Of a DNA stretch of 64,000 bases, positions 1 to 7,852 are shown one piece after another. The translations under genes and the position numbers were made by a program. The notes beneath the pieces are model-generated. The model did no database searches and was not told the DNA's origin. It saw only the letters and a program-made list of their open reading frames with translations. The first letter of the stretch is position 1, and every line of letters begins with the position of its first letter. The DNA is taken from NCBI GenBank assembly GCA_021323375.2, contig JAJPCT020000017.1, positions 62,001 to 126,000 of the forward strand, given 5' to 3'. Source of the DNA: Candidatus Wolframiiraptor gerlachensis. GTDB lineage: Archaea; Thermoproteota; Nitrososphaeria_A; Caldarchaeales; Wolframiiraptoraceae.

Positions 1-398
1 TGAGCTTCGAGAAGTGGTGGATCGGTAATCAGGAATAGGTTTACGACTGTTCCGGGTTCATAGGTGTGGGGTAGAGGTACTCGAAGGGCTGCTCTCTGCC
101 CTACTTTAACGATTGTTGTTCCAAGCATTCCCTCAACGGGCAAATCTATCCGCTCTTTATCCAAAACTATCGCTTTTATAACAAAATCCACCGTGCCGGT
201 ATTTTGCACCGTGAATGTGATGTAAGCCTCTCCCGAGTTTGGATTCACATATATGGTATTCTGCATGACAGTATAGTCCACCCTCTCTGCAGGTTTTACT
301 ATGAAGAAGGAATATGCGAAGATTATCATTGTGCAGATAAGCAAGCATAGAACTATCCCCATAGTTATGCTAATCGTGCCGCCCCCTTTACTGTTCAT
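1..398 (-). CDS. Membrane-anchored extracellular protein of the sugar-transporter operon (partial)
   Basis: Open reading frame on the minus strand starting with ATG at 398 and still open at the window edge, so only the first 132 residues are seen. Residues about 9-33 form one hydrophobic membrane anchor, followed by a beta-rich outside part with alternating polar and hydrophobic residues and an N-T-G-T segment, as in CARDB-like or pilin-like archaeal surface domains. The ATG overlaps the TGA of the permease upstream (ATGA), so it belongs to the same operon. It may hold or present sugars at the membrane, but that is inferred only from position. Confidence 0.6.
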   Translation of the reverse strand, partial: MNSKGGGTISITMGIVLCLLICTMIIFAYSFFIVKPAERVDYTVMQNTIYVNPNSGEAYITFTVQNTGTVDFVIKAIVLDKERIDLPVEGMLGTTIVKVGQRAALRVPLPHTYEPGTVVNLFLITDPPLLEA

Positions 399-1372
399 TT
401 AACAAACACCCCCGCCCTTCTCATAGCTAAAGCTGCAACGAGGAGAATAATTCCTCTTACTACATATTGCATGAAGCCGCCTATCCCTGCAAGAACCATA
501 ATATTCAATATTGATGTCATGATAAAGGCGCCTATCGCTGTGGCTATCAAACTACCTGTTCCACCGGTAAGGGCTACACCGCCAACCACAACCGCCGCGA
601 TAACATCAAGCTCATATCCTAGCCCTGAGTGGGGGTATCCGGCCCCAAGCCTAACTCCAAGCACGTAACCAGCGATAGCGGAGCAAACGCCTGAAAAAAC
701 AAAAGCAAGATTCTTTACACCAGAGTTATCGACCCCTAGATTTCTAACAGCGAGCTCATTTGAGCCTGTAGCTCTGACATAGAGGCCTAACCGTGTTTTC
801 TCAAAGAATAGAGTTAATATTACTAAAGCAATGAGATAAATCCAGAATATTATGGGAACGCCATAAAGAACCTCATTTAATCTGAGAAACTCTTCATTAT
901 AGACTGGTATATTCAAGCCACCGGAAATTATGTAGGCTATCCCTCGAACAACGGTTAACGTTCCAAGTGTAACCACAAATGAAGGTATCCGGAGTTTTGT
1001 CACGAAGATGCCATTGGTCAGACCTATAATGCCGCCAATCGTCATCACTGAGAAGAGGGCCATATAAGGCGAGAAGTTATATTGAGCTATCAGTATCGCT
1101 GCTACAACATTGGCTAGTCCGATAATGGATCCGACCGATAAATCTATGCTTCCAGAAAGTATGACAAAGGCCTCTCCAAGAGCGGCAATCGCGATTACGC
1201 TTACCTGGCCAAGAAGCATGGTTATGTTTTGGGGCAGATAGAATTGTGGCGTGACCACAGCAGCCAAGATTAGAATACCAATAAATCCCGTCAACGATTT
1301 AAGCTCATCTATTGATGCATACTTTTCCTTTATCGTTGTAAGTAACCTGGAGTAAAAAGTATTCCGAGCCAT
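395..1372 (-). CDS. Sugar ABC transporter permease (RbsC/AraH-type)
   Basis: Inner-membrane permease of the BPD_transp_2 family, 325 residues, close to the usual 320-340. It is almost wholly hydrophobic with some 8-10 membrane segments. The block with LGEAFVILSGSIDLSVGS is the conserved early part of RbsC/XylH/AraH proteins, and the GGVALTGGTGS stretch near residue 265 is the cytoplasmic coupling region of the same family. It lies 4 bases downstream of the ATPase gene and overlaps the next gene by ATGA. Substrate is probably a monosaccharide or nucleoside; the sequence does not decide which. Confidence 0.9.
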   Translation of the reverse strand: MARNTFYSRLLTTIKEKYASIDELKSLTGFIGILILAAVVTPQFYLPQNITMLLGQVSVIAIAALGEAFVILSGSIDLSVGSIIGLANVVAAILIAQYNFSPYMALFSVMTIGGIIGLTNGIFVTKLRIPSFVVTLGTLTVVRGIAYIISGGLNIPVYNEEFLRLNEVLYGVPIIFWIYLIALVILTLFFEKTRLGLYVRATGSNELAVRNLGVDNSGVKNLAFVFSGVCSAIAGYVLGVRLGAGYPHSGLGYELDVIAAVVVGGVALTGGTGSLIATAIGAFIMTSILNIMVLAGIGGFMQYVVRGIILLVAALAMRRAGVFVK

Positions 1373-1376
1373 TCTC

Positions 1377-2102
1377 TCACAACCTCATTAATCTTACAAG
1401 CTCTACAGGATTTGTCTCCTCCGGCATTTTCTCAGCTATAATTCTTCCACTCCGCATCACAAGTATTCTGTCAGAGTACCTAATTATAGCATTTAGATCG
1501 TGAGCCACATATATCCCACCAATCATCTTGGTCTTTATCAATTGTTTTACAAAGTTCATCACCTGTTCTGATGCTCCTGCAGATAAGTTGGCTGTAGGCT
1601 CGTCCAGAAGCAGCACCTTAGGATCGAACATGAGTGTTCTTAGTATCGCGACCATCTGCTGCTGCCCTCCTGATAGAAATCTTACTTTCTTTTCAATGCT
1701 CGGAATATCGAATTTTAGATCCTTTAACTTCTCTTTCAAGATCTTTTTCATGAGCTTGTAATTCAAGAATTCGCCCGATACGATTTCCCTGCCCAAGAAG
1801 ACATTTTGTGTAACATTTAAGTCGGGACATAACATGAAGTCCTGAAAGACCATCTCAATGCCTGCTTTTCTAGCATCCATAGGGCTTTTAAATTTCACCT
1901 CCTTTTTCTCTAGAAATATTTTACCTGAGTCGGGGGAATATACCCCGGCAATTATCTTCAATAATGTCGATTTTCCTGCCCCATTATCTCCGATGATTGC
2001 TAACAGCTCTCCTTTATGAAGTATTAAAGATACGTCAGAAAGCGCCTTGATAGCCCCGAAGCTCTTTGATATTCCCTCGACTCTTAAGATTTCTTCAACC
2101 AT
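1377..2102 (-). CDS. Sugar ABC transporter ATP-binding protein, single domain
   Basis: ATPase partner of the RbsC-type permease, 241 residues. Walker A GDNGAGKST lies at 38-46, Q-loop VFQD at about 85-88, signature LSGGQQQ at 143-149, Walker B VLLLDEPT at 163-170, and a switch His in AHD follows. Bacterial RbsA/XylG proteins carry two such domains (about 500 residues); this one has only one, as in some archaeal and Thermotoga systems, so it would act as a homodimer. It is first in the minus-strand operon and faces the divergent binding-protein gene. Confidence 0.92.
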   Translation of the reverse strand: MVEEILRVEGISKSFGAIKALSDVSLILHKGELLAIIGDNGAGKSTLLKIIAGVYSPDSGKIFLEKKEVKFKSPMDARKAGIEMVFQDFMLCPDLNVTQNVFLGREIVSGEFLNYKLMKKILKEKLKDLKFDIPSIEKKVRFLSGGQQQMVAILRTLMFDPKVLLLDEPTANLSAGASEQVMNFVKQLIKTKMIGGIYVAHDLNAIIRYSDRILVMRSGRIIAEKMPEETNPVELVRLMRL

Positions 2103-2194
2103 ACTTTCCCCTTTATTAATTTTTAAACTTTATTTAAGAATTTTCCAGAAAGCCTTTTATAAGAATGCATATTATAATATAAAACTGAGAAGTC
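2103..2194. promoter_or_regulatory. Divergent promoter region between ABC operon and binding-protein gene
   Basis: A 92-base AT-rich spacer. For the plus-strand binding protein, CTTTTATAA at about 2155-2163 sits some 32-40 bases before the ATG, in the range for an archaeal TATA box with a short leader. For the minus-strand ATPase, a run of A/T around 2118-2140 (TTTAAAAATT on the minus strand) serves the same role. A shared regulator site is likely but no clear palindrome was found. Confidence 0.5.
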
Positions 2195-3408
2195 ATGTCT
2201 TCTGGAGAGGAAAAGAAGGTTGATAGAAGAGGAGCACTACGAATAATTGGCGGAACTGTTGCGGGCCTCGTTGTCGGAGGTGTTATCGGATATTTAGTTA
2301 AGCCGGCGGAGGTTATTGAGAAAACTATAACACATACCACCACGGTTACCGGCCCCGCAACCACGATAACCGTGACTAAGACTGTTACATTGACGCCTAC
2401 GCCCACCATTGCAAAGCCGAAGAAGCTTAATGTAGCTTTCTGGGTCGGTAATCTAGCATCTCCTTACTGGATTTCATGTAAGGATGGAGCTGAAAAAGCT
2501 GCAAAGGATATAAATGATCATTTCGGCGAAGAGCTATGCATCGTTACGACCTTTGATGCCAGAGATGATCCTTCCTTACAAACGAGTCAGATAGAATCAG
2601 TCATTGGTGCTGGGATCTATGGAGCCACAGTCCTTCCAGCAGTAGTTGCTGAAGCGATGGTGCCGGCATTTAAGAAGTTATACGAGGCAGGAATCCCAAC
2701 AATTACATATGACCAGAGAGATCGCCCCTGAAGGTATGAAGTTATAGACTCTTCTGTATAATCACGAATAACGTGGAGGCGGCAGCATTAGAGACGGAGG
2801 CTTTAATTAAAGAGCTAGAGAAGAGCGGTAAACCTAAGCCTTGGAAGATAGCCATAAATTGTGGGCATCCAGGAGCTTCCTCAGCTGAAGATAGGAGGAC
2901 TGGACATCATTTGGTCTTGGATCCGCTAGTTGAGAAGGGCGATGTAATTATAGTTAATGAGCAGTATCATGAGGGGTGGAAGAGGGAGCTGGCTAGAGCG
3001 ACGATAGAAGGAGTATTGGCGAGGCATCCAGATTTAGCAGCAGTTGTCTGCTCGAACGATGATATGGCCCTTGGCTCTATTGCTGCAATAGAGGGAGCAG
3101 GCTTGAGACCTGGAGTCGATGTTCTAGTTGCTGGATTTGATGCCATTAGCGAGGCGGTTGAAGCTGTTAGGAAGGGCAAGTTAAATGTGACTATTGCTCA
3201 GGCAGCCAAGATCATGGGTTACTGGGGAGTGTATTCCGCGTTCCTACACATTAATACTGGGTGGATGCCGCCTGTTGAGACGATCCCCGCCCCAGTAGTC
3301 GTCGTGACAAAGGAGAATGTCGAGACCTTCGCACCATTAATGGAGCCTCCACGCTGGGATCTATGGAAGAAGTATGGGCCAACATTGACAGAGGCTTTCC
3401 CGAAGTAA
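2195..3408 (+). pseudogene. Sugar ABC transporter substrate-binding protein, interrupted
   Basis: Type I periplasmic-binding protein (RbsB-like). The N-terminus has a twin-arginine pair (DRRGALR) before a hydrophobic segment, then a Thr-rich linker, then the binding fold. The first frame ends at TGA 2729-2731. Removing one C from the run 2725-2728 restores the frame as ...RPEGMKL; a TAG at 2745-2747 then interrupts it; removing one A at 2770-2771 joins the third part (2773-3408, beginning EAAALETEAL) as EY-VEAAAL. Three lesions in about 45 bases therefore break an otherwise full-length protein. It could be a true pseudogene, an assembly fault, or recoded. The intact permease and ATPase next door suggest a working transporter. 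Confidence 0.8.
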
Positions 3409-3617
3409 CACCCCCCGCAATCCCTTAGATGATAAACACCCCCACCCATTTTTATCTCTACTCGAGATTGGCATATCTTATTTCTTATTGAAATTGAAAT
3501 TGTTAGCAATCGGGGAAAACGGTTACATATTCTCATCCCATCATCCTTAGGTGATGTGTTCTCGGATCTTTAAAAGTTTATAACATTTAATTTTGGGATA
3601 TTAAATTGTGATCTGGA
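3409..3617 (+). promoter_or_regulatory. Intergenic spacer with promoter of the sugar isomerase gene
   Basis: A pyrimidine-rich stretch with ATTTTTAT just after the binding-protein stop (about 3450) may end its transcript. An AT-rich box CTTTAAAAGTTTATAA at about 3569-3584, some 35-45 bases before the ATG at 3618, is a good TATA-box candidate for the isomerase gene. Confidence 0.4.
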
Positions 3618-4592
3618 ATGGAGCGGTATGGTGTTGGTTTATGGATCTTTGGAAGGCTTGTTGATAGATTTGTATCGCCTGAGTATAAGCCTGATAAACC
3701 CTTGGATGAGAGAATCAGGCTTGCATCAACGATCCCCCTGGTGAGGGGGGTTGAGCTCTCGTACCCCTCCGATTTCCAAGGATATTCTCCGGAGGCGGTG
3801 ATGGATATGTTGAGGGGCCAGAATCTGGAGGTCTCGGCCATAAATATAGATTTATTTTCAAGGCCTAAATGGCAGAGGGGGTCAATAACATCTCTCGATG
3901 ATTCTATAAGGAGGGATGCCATAGAGTTTGTCAAGAATGGGATTGAGGTGGCGAGAAGGCTTAATGTTAGGAATATAAATCTGTGGCTTGGGCAGGATGG
4001 GCATGATTACCTCTTTTCAGATCATCGAGAGAAGTGGAGACTGCTCATAGATAGTCTTAGGGATATCTCGAACTATCTAAGGGATGAGATACTTTATCTC
4101 GAATATAAGCATAAGGAGCCTAGGACACATTCACTTATATCAAATGTTGGGAAGGCCATGCATATAATACATCGTGTAGGGTCGGATAAGCTCGGCGTTA
4201 CCATTGATACAGGCCATGCACTTATGGCCGATGAAAATCTCGCGGAGAGCGTATACCTGCTAGCTGACTCCAATATACCCATAATGCTTCACCTTAATGA
4301 CTCTTATGGATACTGGGATGATGATATGATCGTGGCCTCAATAAATCTCCTCAAATTCATAGAATTCTTCTACGCATTAGAGGATGTTGGATACGATGGA
4401 TGGTATGACCTTGATATCTACCCGTATAGGGAGGATCCTGTAAAGGCATGTAGCCAGAGCCTAAAGATAATACACTACATTAGAACAATTATCAAGGAGA
4501 ATAAGGATAAGTTGAATGAGGCAATAAAGTGCGATGATCCACATAAGGCTTTAGACGCTGTTTGGAGCCTCTTCCTCAGAGATTTCAAGTGA
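3618..4592 (+). CDS. Sugar phosphate isomerase/epimerase-like TIM-barrel protein
   Basis: 324-residue protein of the xylose-isomerase-like TIM barrel (AP_endonuc_2) family. Family features are VELSYPSDF on an early strand, NLWLGQDGHDY, the acidic ILYLEYKHKEPR strand, GVTIDTGHAL with metal-binding Asp and His, and MLHLNDSYGYWDDD. These Glu, His and Asp residues match the metal site of the family. The gene follows a sugar ABC transporter, so it probably handles the imported sugar. Its length and the D/H set favour an isomerase of the L-rhamnose/D-tagatose type over an endonuclease; the exact substrate is unknown. Confidence 0.8.
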   Translation: MERYGVGLWIFGRLVDRFVSPEYKPDKPLDERIRLASTIPLVRGVELSYPSDFQGYSPEAVMDMLRGQNLEVSAINIDLFSRPKWQRGSITSLDDSIRRDAIEFVKNGIEVARRLNVRNINLWLGQDGHDYLFSDHREKWRLLIDSLRDISNYLRDEILYLEYKHKEPRTHSLISNVGKAMHIIHRVGSDKLGVTIDTGHALMADENLAESVYLLADSNIPIMLHLNDSYGYWDDDMIVASINLLKFIEFFYALEDVGYDGWYDLDIYPYREDPVKACSQSLKIIHYIRTIIKENKDKLNEAIKCDDPHKALDAVWSLFLRDFK

Positions 4593-4642
4593 AAAAATCG
4601 CAAACAAAAACTGAGAAAGCAATAGTGTAGGAAAAGGTCGGA

Positions 4643-5167
4643 TTAAATAATCCAATATATTTTTGAGTTTATACTAGAGTAAGGGAAAGTAGATGATATT
4701 ATCAAGGTTAAGCGGCTGTCATTTAATATCTTTATGGGGCTTAATGATGTTGCTAATATTTTTTGATATGGTATGTCCCATGTTATTCGTATTAGGTCTG
4801 GTATTGGTGGCGCTTTATTGGGCTGTAATTGGATGGCGTATAGTGGTGTTCTTGGCTTTACCCCGTGGAGGAGGGTGCATCCGTGTTCTCGTGTTATTTT
4901 TAGGTGTATGTCTGCTATTGGCGCGAGCCTCTCGATGATCCATGGCATGATGGGCTTAACTAGCCAGAGCATTAGGCTGTGATGCTGTCTCACGATATCC
5001 TGAGCTATGGCCAGCTGTTTTAAGGCTTCTTCACCGGATAATCGAACCATTCTGTCAACACCTATATCTGCGATTATCGGGTTACCGGTATGCTCGATAA
5101 GTTTTGTACTGAATTCTATGATCTGCTTGCCTACCTCCTCAACATTCTTAGGATCGAATTCCATCAT
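4643..5167 (-). CDS. Conserved hypothetical protein, unrecognised
   Basis: 174 residues if started at the ATG at 5167, which has a good Shine-Dalgarno AGGAG six bases ahead; an upstream start at 5200 is in frame but has none. The middle part (residues about 30-130) has regular helical charge patterning and blocks such as AQDIVRQHH, WLVKPIMPW and GVKPRTPLYAIQLQ that look like selected protein. The last 20 residues are low in such pattern and may follow a frame break. I do not recognise the family. It has no operon partner. Confidence 0.5.
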   Translation of the reverse strand: MMEFDPKNVEEVGKQIIEFSTKLIEHTGNPIIADIGVDRMVRLSGEEALKQLAIAQDIVRQHHSLMLWLVKPIMPWIIERLAPIADIHLKITREHGCTLLHGVKPRTPLYAIQLQPNKAPPIPDLIRITWDIPYQKILATSLSPIKILNDSRLTLIISSTFPYSSINSKIYWII

Positions 5168-5241
5168 GTTTCGCTCCTTCTTTATCGGGGTTCCTGACAA
5201 GATATAATTATCTTCTCATAGCATTTCTCCAAAATACTGCT

Positions 5242-5550
5242 ATGACGGAAAAATATGGCTTGGGGATAATTACCGTGAACGTGATCTGGTTCTCCATTAT
5301 TGGTCTTCTCTGGTTATGGAATGCGAAGATTAGGAGAACGAATTATACGTTTCGTAGGTAGCCATTATGGAAATACTGGGTTATGCCTCTAGCCGTGCTA
5401 GCTTTCTGGAGTCTGGATAACCCATGGGACTTTAATCCAATCTATTTGCTAACCTCTGACGCCCCGCCAGCATTCTGTCTAATAACTCCGATCTACCTAT
5501 CAATTTTTATCTCCTATATCCAAGAGTCAATCTTCCAGCTCCAAGAGTGA
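5242..5550 (+). pseudogene. Small membrane protein interrupted by an in-frame TAG
   Basis: A continuous frame of 103 codons from ATG 5242 to TGA 5548-5550 with one TAG at 5359-5361 (codon 40). Before it lies one hydrophobic segment followed by basic residues (NAKIRR); after it come PLWKYWVMPLAVLAFW and a second and third hydrophobic part. Both halves read as one polytopic membrane protein. It may be a decayed gene, or two small genes with the second starting at an internal ATG. Function unknown. Confidence 0.35.
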
Positions 5551-5922
5551 CGAGCTTCATAGGAACCCTACTAGGCATTTTAATATAGGCACAGGTTTTA
5601 TATGTGGGGCAGCGAGGGCTTATACCATGGATTCATACATATCCCTTTGCAAGATTATCTTTGTGCTTCTTCATACCATCTATTAAAGAGACATGAAAAG
5701 TATAAAATGTTAAGGCTTGTAAAATGGGCCCCTGGCAGGACATCCTCAACAATGATCCAAATTCTTCACTTGAATCACTTCAATAGTCTTAGAAGCGATG
5801 GCTTACTTGCTGGTGCTGGAATGAGTGTAGATATCTCTAGGATGATGGCAATTATGACCCCGGCCCAGCAATGCCATTTCAACCAATTTCACCACCCATT
5901 TTCCTGATGACAGGGCCATTCT
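5551..5922. other. Gene-poor stretch
   Basis: No convincing gene is seen. A 101-codon plus-strand frame (5602-5907) has no recognisable domain and irregular composition. A TTTTAATATAGG box lies near 5577-5588. On the minus strand the frame of the neighbouring 89-residue gene stays open for 49 codons beyond its TAG stop at 5923-5925, without homology that I can recognise. Confidence 0.3.
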
Positions 5923-6192
5923 CTACAGCAGTACTTGTTTTACTACGATTACCGGGTCTACTGGCTCTGAGCCGGGAGCCTTCTTCAAAACCTCTTTTAC
6001 GATCTCTGGGCTTGATGCCTCCCAATCGCAGAAACCCATACCATTCTCATCAACATGGGTTCCATTGAAGTGGGCATCCGGGTAATCCCTGAGTACCTCG
6101 AGGAATCTATTCCGGATATTGATCAGCTCTTCTCTGCTCAGTTTCGGCAACCTACCCTTCTCAGTAAAATGAAAGACAATAACCCTTACCAC
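5923..6192 (-). CDS. Small alpha/beta protein, DUF4242-like
   Basis: 89 residues with a GTG start at 6192, preceded by a GAGGGG-type Shine-Dalgarno and by a TATA-like ATTTAAA on the minus strand near 6220. The pattern of an early beta strand (VRVIVFHF), a helix with many charged residues, then FNGTHVDENGMGFCDWEA, a second helix, and a last strand (PVDPVIVVKQV) fits the ferredoxin-like DUF4242/NIPSNAP-type fold, in which the conserved Cys and acidic residues may bind metal. Assignment is by pattern memory only. Confidence 0.5.
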   Translation of the reverse strand: MVRVIVFHFTEKGRLPKLSREELINIRNRFLEVLRDYPDAHFNGTHVDENGMGFCDWEASSPEIVKEVLKKAPGSEPVDPVIVVKQVLL

Positions 6193-6204
6193 CTTGACCC
6201 CTCA

Positions 6205-6240
6205 CGCATACTAAAATATTTAAACTTTTTAACTCAAAGC
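6205..6240 (-). promoter_or_regulatory. TATA-like promoter of the DUF4242-like gene
   Basis: The minus strand reads GTTTAAATATTTTAG here, some 20-35 bases before the GTG start at 6192. It is AT-rich against GC-rich surroundings and at archaeal TATA spacing. Confidence 0.4.
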
Positions 6241-6357
6241 ATGAATCTTGCTCGTCATAATGACAAGGATCCCTTGAGTTCTTTGAAGGCTCTCTCCTAA
6301 GATCCTGAGCTTTTTCCAATGATAAGTCATCTTTGGGCAACATAGTAAGCCTCCCAT

Positions 6358-6540
6358 TTATGTAGTTGCATATGCTTCTGCGGCTTCTGCTCCTCCACCT
6401 TCATACCCATATCCTTTTCTGATCGTCCTTCCGCCTCCAGCATCATACTACATTCTGCCGCATACGGGGCATTTCTTGAAGATGCCAATAATTAATGGGA
6501 TTATTCTCGCGTTACAAAACGGGCATGGCTCAATAGTCAT
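6358..6540 (-). pseudogene. Zinc-ribbon protein interrupted by in-frame TAG
   Basis: From ATG 6540 a frame of 30 codons carries two CxxC pairs (CPFC near residue 6, CPVC near residue 24), a zinc ribbon. It meets TAG at 6448-6450, but the same frame then runs 29 more codons rich in Gly, Ala and Glu to TAA at 6358-6360. The frame is also open upstream of the ATG, with another Cys/His set (CPVHGK...C), but has no good start there. This looks like a damaged longer zinc-binding protein. Function unknown. Confidence 0.35.
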
Positions 6541-6659
6541 TATTCTACACAAATTAGCTGTTTTCCCATGAACTGGGCAGTCCGCAGCCCCAAGCCTCGA
6601 TTATCATAGCTTATAAGCTTTGTTCTCAGGCCCAAAAATCTCATGGGATTTCAAGGAAT

Positions 6660-6691
6660 AATTCAAGGGTCGCACGACCCTTGAATTTTTT
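6660..6691 (+). terminator. Perfect 13-bp-arm palindrome followed by T-run
   Basis: Arms 6660-6672 and 6675-6687 are exact reverse complements around a two-base centre, and the right arm runs into six Ts (6686-6691). This is the shape of a strong intrinsic-type terminator or cruciform. No gene ends nearby, so it may end an unseen RNA or belong to the decayed mobile/CRISPR zone. Confidence 0.5.
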
Positions 6692-6873
6692 AACTTTTAG
6701 GCCCCATACTATATAAGGAAACCCTCGGCCAAGTTGCTCTAGTTCTTGGAGCTGGATCAAATTTTACGGGTAAGGCCTACCGTAGAAAATCCGTAAAATT
6801 CCCGATAAAATATATTGTAAAAATAGGGGGGAGAAGTGTGCCCTCAAGATCCCTTAGTGTATTCCACTCAGCC
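6692..6873. other. Non-coding stretch with a second inverted repeat
   Basis: Contains a TATA-like ACTATATAAGG at 6708-6718 and 10-bp inverted arms (6760-6769 and 6791-6800) around a smaller hairpin. A short structured RNA is possible. No open frame of note. Confidence 0.25.
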
Positions 6874-7030
6874 CTTTTTCAATTCTCTTTGAAATTCGCT
6901 GAATCGCACCGAACCGGGGGATGGTCGAGCAGAGGATCACGACTTTCAATTCTCTTTCTGAGATTCTTTACCCGGCCTTCCTCGCATAGCGCATAATTAT
7001 GTTGGCCTTTCAATTCTATGCCAGCATGAA
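6874..7030 (-). CRISPR. Relic CRISPR array, three repeats and two spacers, no cas genes
   Basis: The central repeat is 24 bp (6943-6966) and on the minus strand begins GAATCTC and ends GAGAATTGAAAG, matching repeats of Thermoproteales, including the 3' ATTGAAAG that becomes the crRNA 5' handle. A second copy (about 6874-6897) has one deletion and a few changes. A third (from 7007) keeps only 11 bases at the handle end. Copies are 67 and 64 bases apart, giving spacers of about 45 and 40 bases. Degenerate repeats and no cas gene in the window suggest an orphan, decaying array. Confidence 0.6.
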
Positions 7031-7423
7031 ATACAGGCTACTCTTAGCTTGGATTCCGGAATGATCTTTCCCTCAAGAAAATCCTGAGGACCCGATAACA
7101 AACAATGTTTAAGATGTAAGCAGGAGGCTACATGTAGCTAATGATTAAGTTAAATGAATCTTCAGGATCTTATTTCCTCAGACTCCCAATAATCACCTTG
7201 GCCATTATCTAAGATGTAAATTATATTGTGTGTGGAGGTTTGTTTTGAGGGGACTCATATTTCTGGCTTATGGGGGTTGGCCCTCCGCGGACTGAGCTGC
7301 AGTCATCTTATGTTGATCAGCCTGTCCCGTATTCTTCATCGGGCTCGTTTATAATGTTGTTGCTTGCTTCTTATAGCTTTTGGCCGGATAATCGCTAATT
7401 AGCTGGATGTGTTTGGTTGTTTT
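7031..7423. other. Non-coding or decayed stretch
   Basis: No intact gene. On the minus strand a 45-codon open frame ending in the third CRISPR repeat has a C-x4-C and a CxxC pair and may be a gene fragment, but it lacks a start codon. Otherwise nothing recognisable. Confidence 0.25.
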
Positions 7424-7492
7424 GGCGGATGATGAGGTCTTGACCCGGGCGGATTCGGCCGGGATGAAGATTGGTGCGGCCCTGACGTCGCC
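7424..7492 (+). ncRNA. C/D box sRNA candidate
   Basis: Box C ATGATGA (7429-7435), a C'-like ATGAAGA (7464-7470), an 11-base guide, and box D CTGA (7482-7485), closed by a GGCG/CGCC terminal stem (7424-7427 with 7489-7492). D' is degenerate (CGGA at 7450-7453). This fits archaeal 2'-O-methylation guides. It ends just before the promoter of the next gene. Targets were not worked out. Confidence 0.6.
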
Positions 7493-7493
7493 T

Positions 7494-7503
7494 TAAAAAT
7501 TAT
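7494..7503 (+). promoter_or_regulatory. TATA box of the thiamine-binding protein gene
   Basis: TTAAAAATT ends about 27 bases before the ATG at 7529. That spacing argues for a leaderless transcript starting at this ATG and against the in-frame start at 7502. Confidence 0.45.
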
Positions 7504-7528
7504 GTTTATGCCCGCTCAATATTTTATT

Positions 7529-7852
7529 ATGACCGTGATTGTGGAGTTTAGCGTTATCCCGCTGGGTGAGGGAACTAGTGTCTCGAGATTTGTGGCGAGG
7601 GCTATTAAGGCTTTGGAGGATGCTGGTGTCAAGCATGTGAGCACGCCGATGGGGACTATCGTTGAGGCTGGGAGCTTGGATGAAGCCTTGAGATATGTGA
7701 GGATGGCTCATGAGGCTGTCTTCGAGGCGGGCGCAAAAAGAGTCATCACGGTAATAAAGATTGATGATCGGAGGGATGTTGAGAGGAGTATGGAGGATAA
7801 GCTCAGGTCCCTCGAGATGGCTCTTAGGGATCTTGAGCATGAGAAGAGGTGA
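7529..7852 (+). CDS. MTH1187/YkoF-type thiamine-binding family protein (DUF77)
   Basis: 107 residues from ATG 7529, the length of the MTH1187 family. It has the family start (VIVEFSVIPLGEG-S-S), the central VSTPMGTIVEAG strand-turn, and the helix with many charged residues toward the end. Members form ferredoxin-like tetramers and some bind thiamine or related ligands in the cytoplasm. The start was chosen from the TATA spacing; nine upstream codons are open but do not fit the family. Confidence 0.88.
   Translation: MTVIVEFSVIPLGEGTSVSRFVARAIKALEDAGVKHVSTPMGTIVEAGSLDEALRYVRMAHEAVFEAGAKRVITVIKIDDRRDVERSMEDKLRSLEMALRDLEHEKR

Noticed and set aside
4693-4982. Plus-strand ORFs opposite the 174-residue gene
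   Set aside because: They mirror the codons of the minus-strand frame, which has the Shine-Dalgarno and better protein pattern.
5602-5907. Plus-strand 101-codon ORF
   Set aside because: No domain, skewed composition, no ribosome-binding site; likely chance.
6760-6800. Transposon terminal inverted repeats
   Set aside because: Arms of 10 bp only 21 bases apart, no transposase between them; more like a hairpin.
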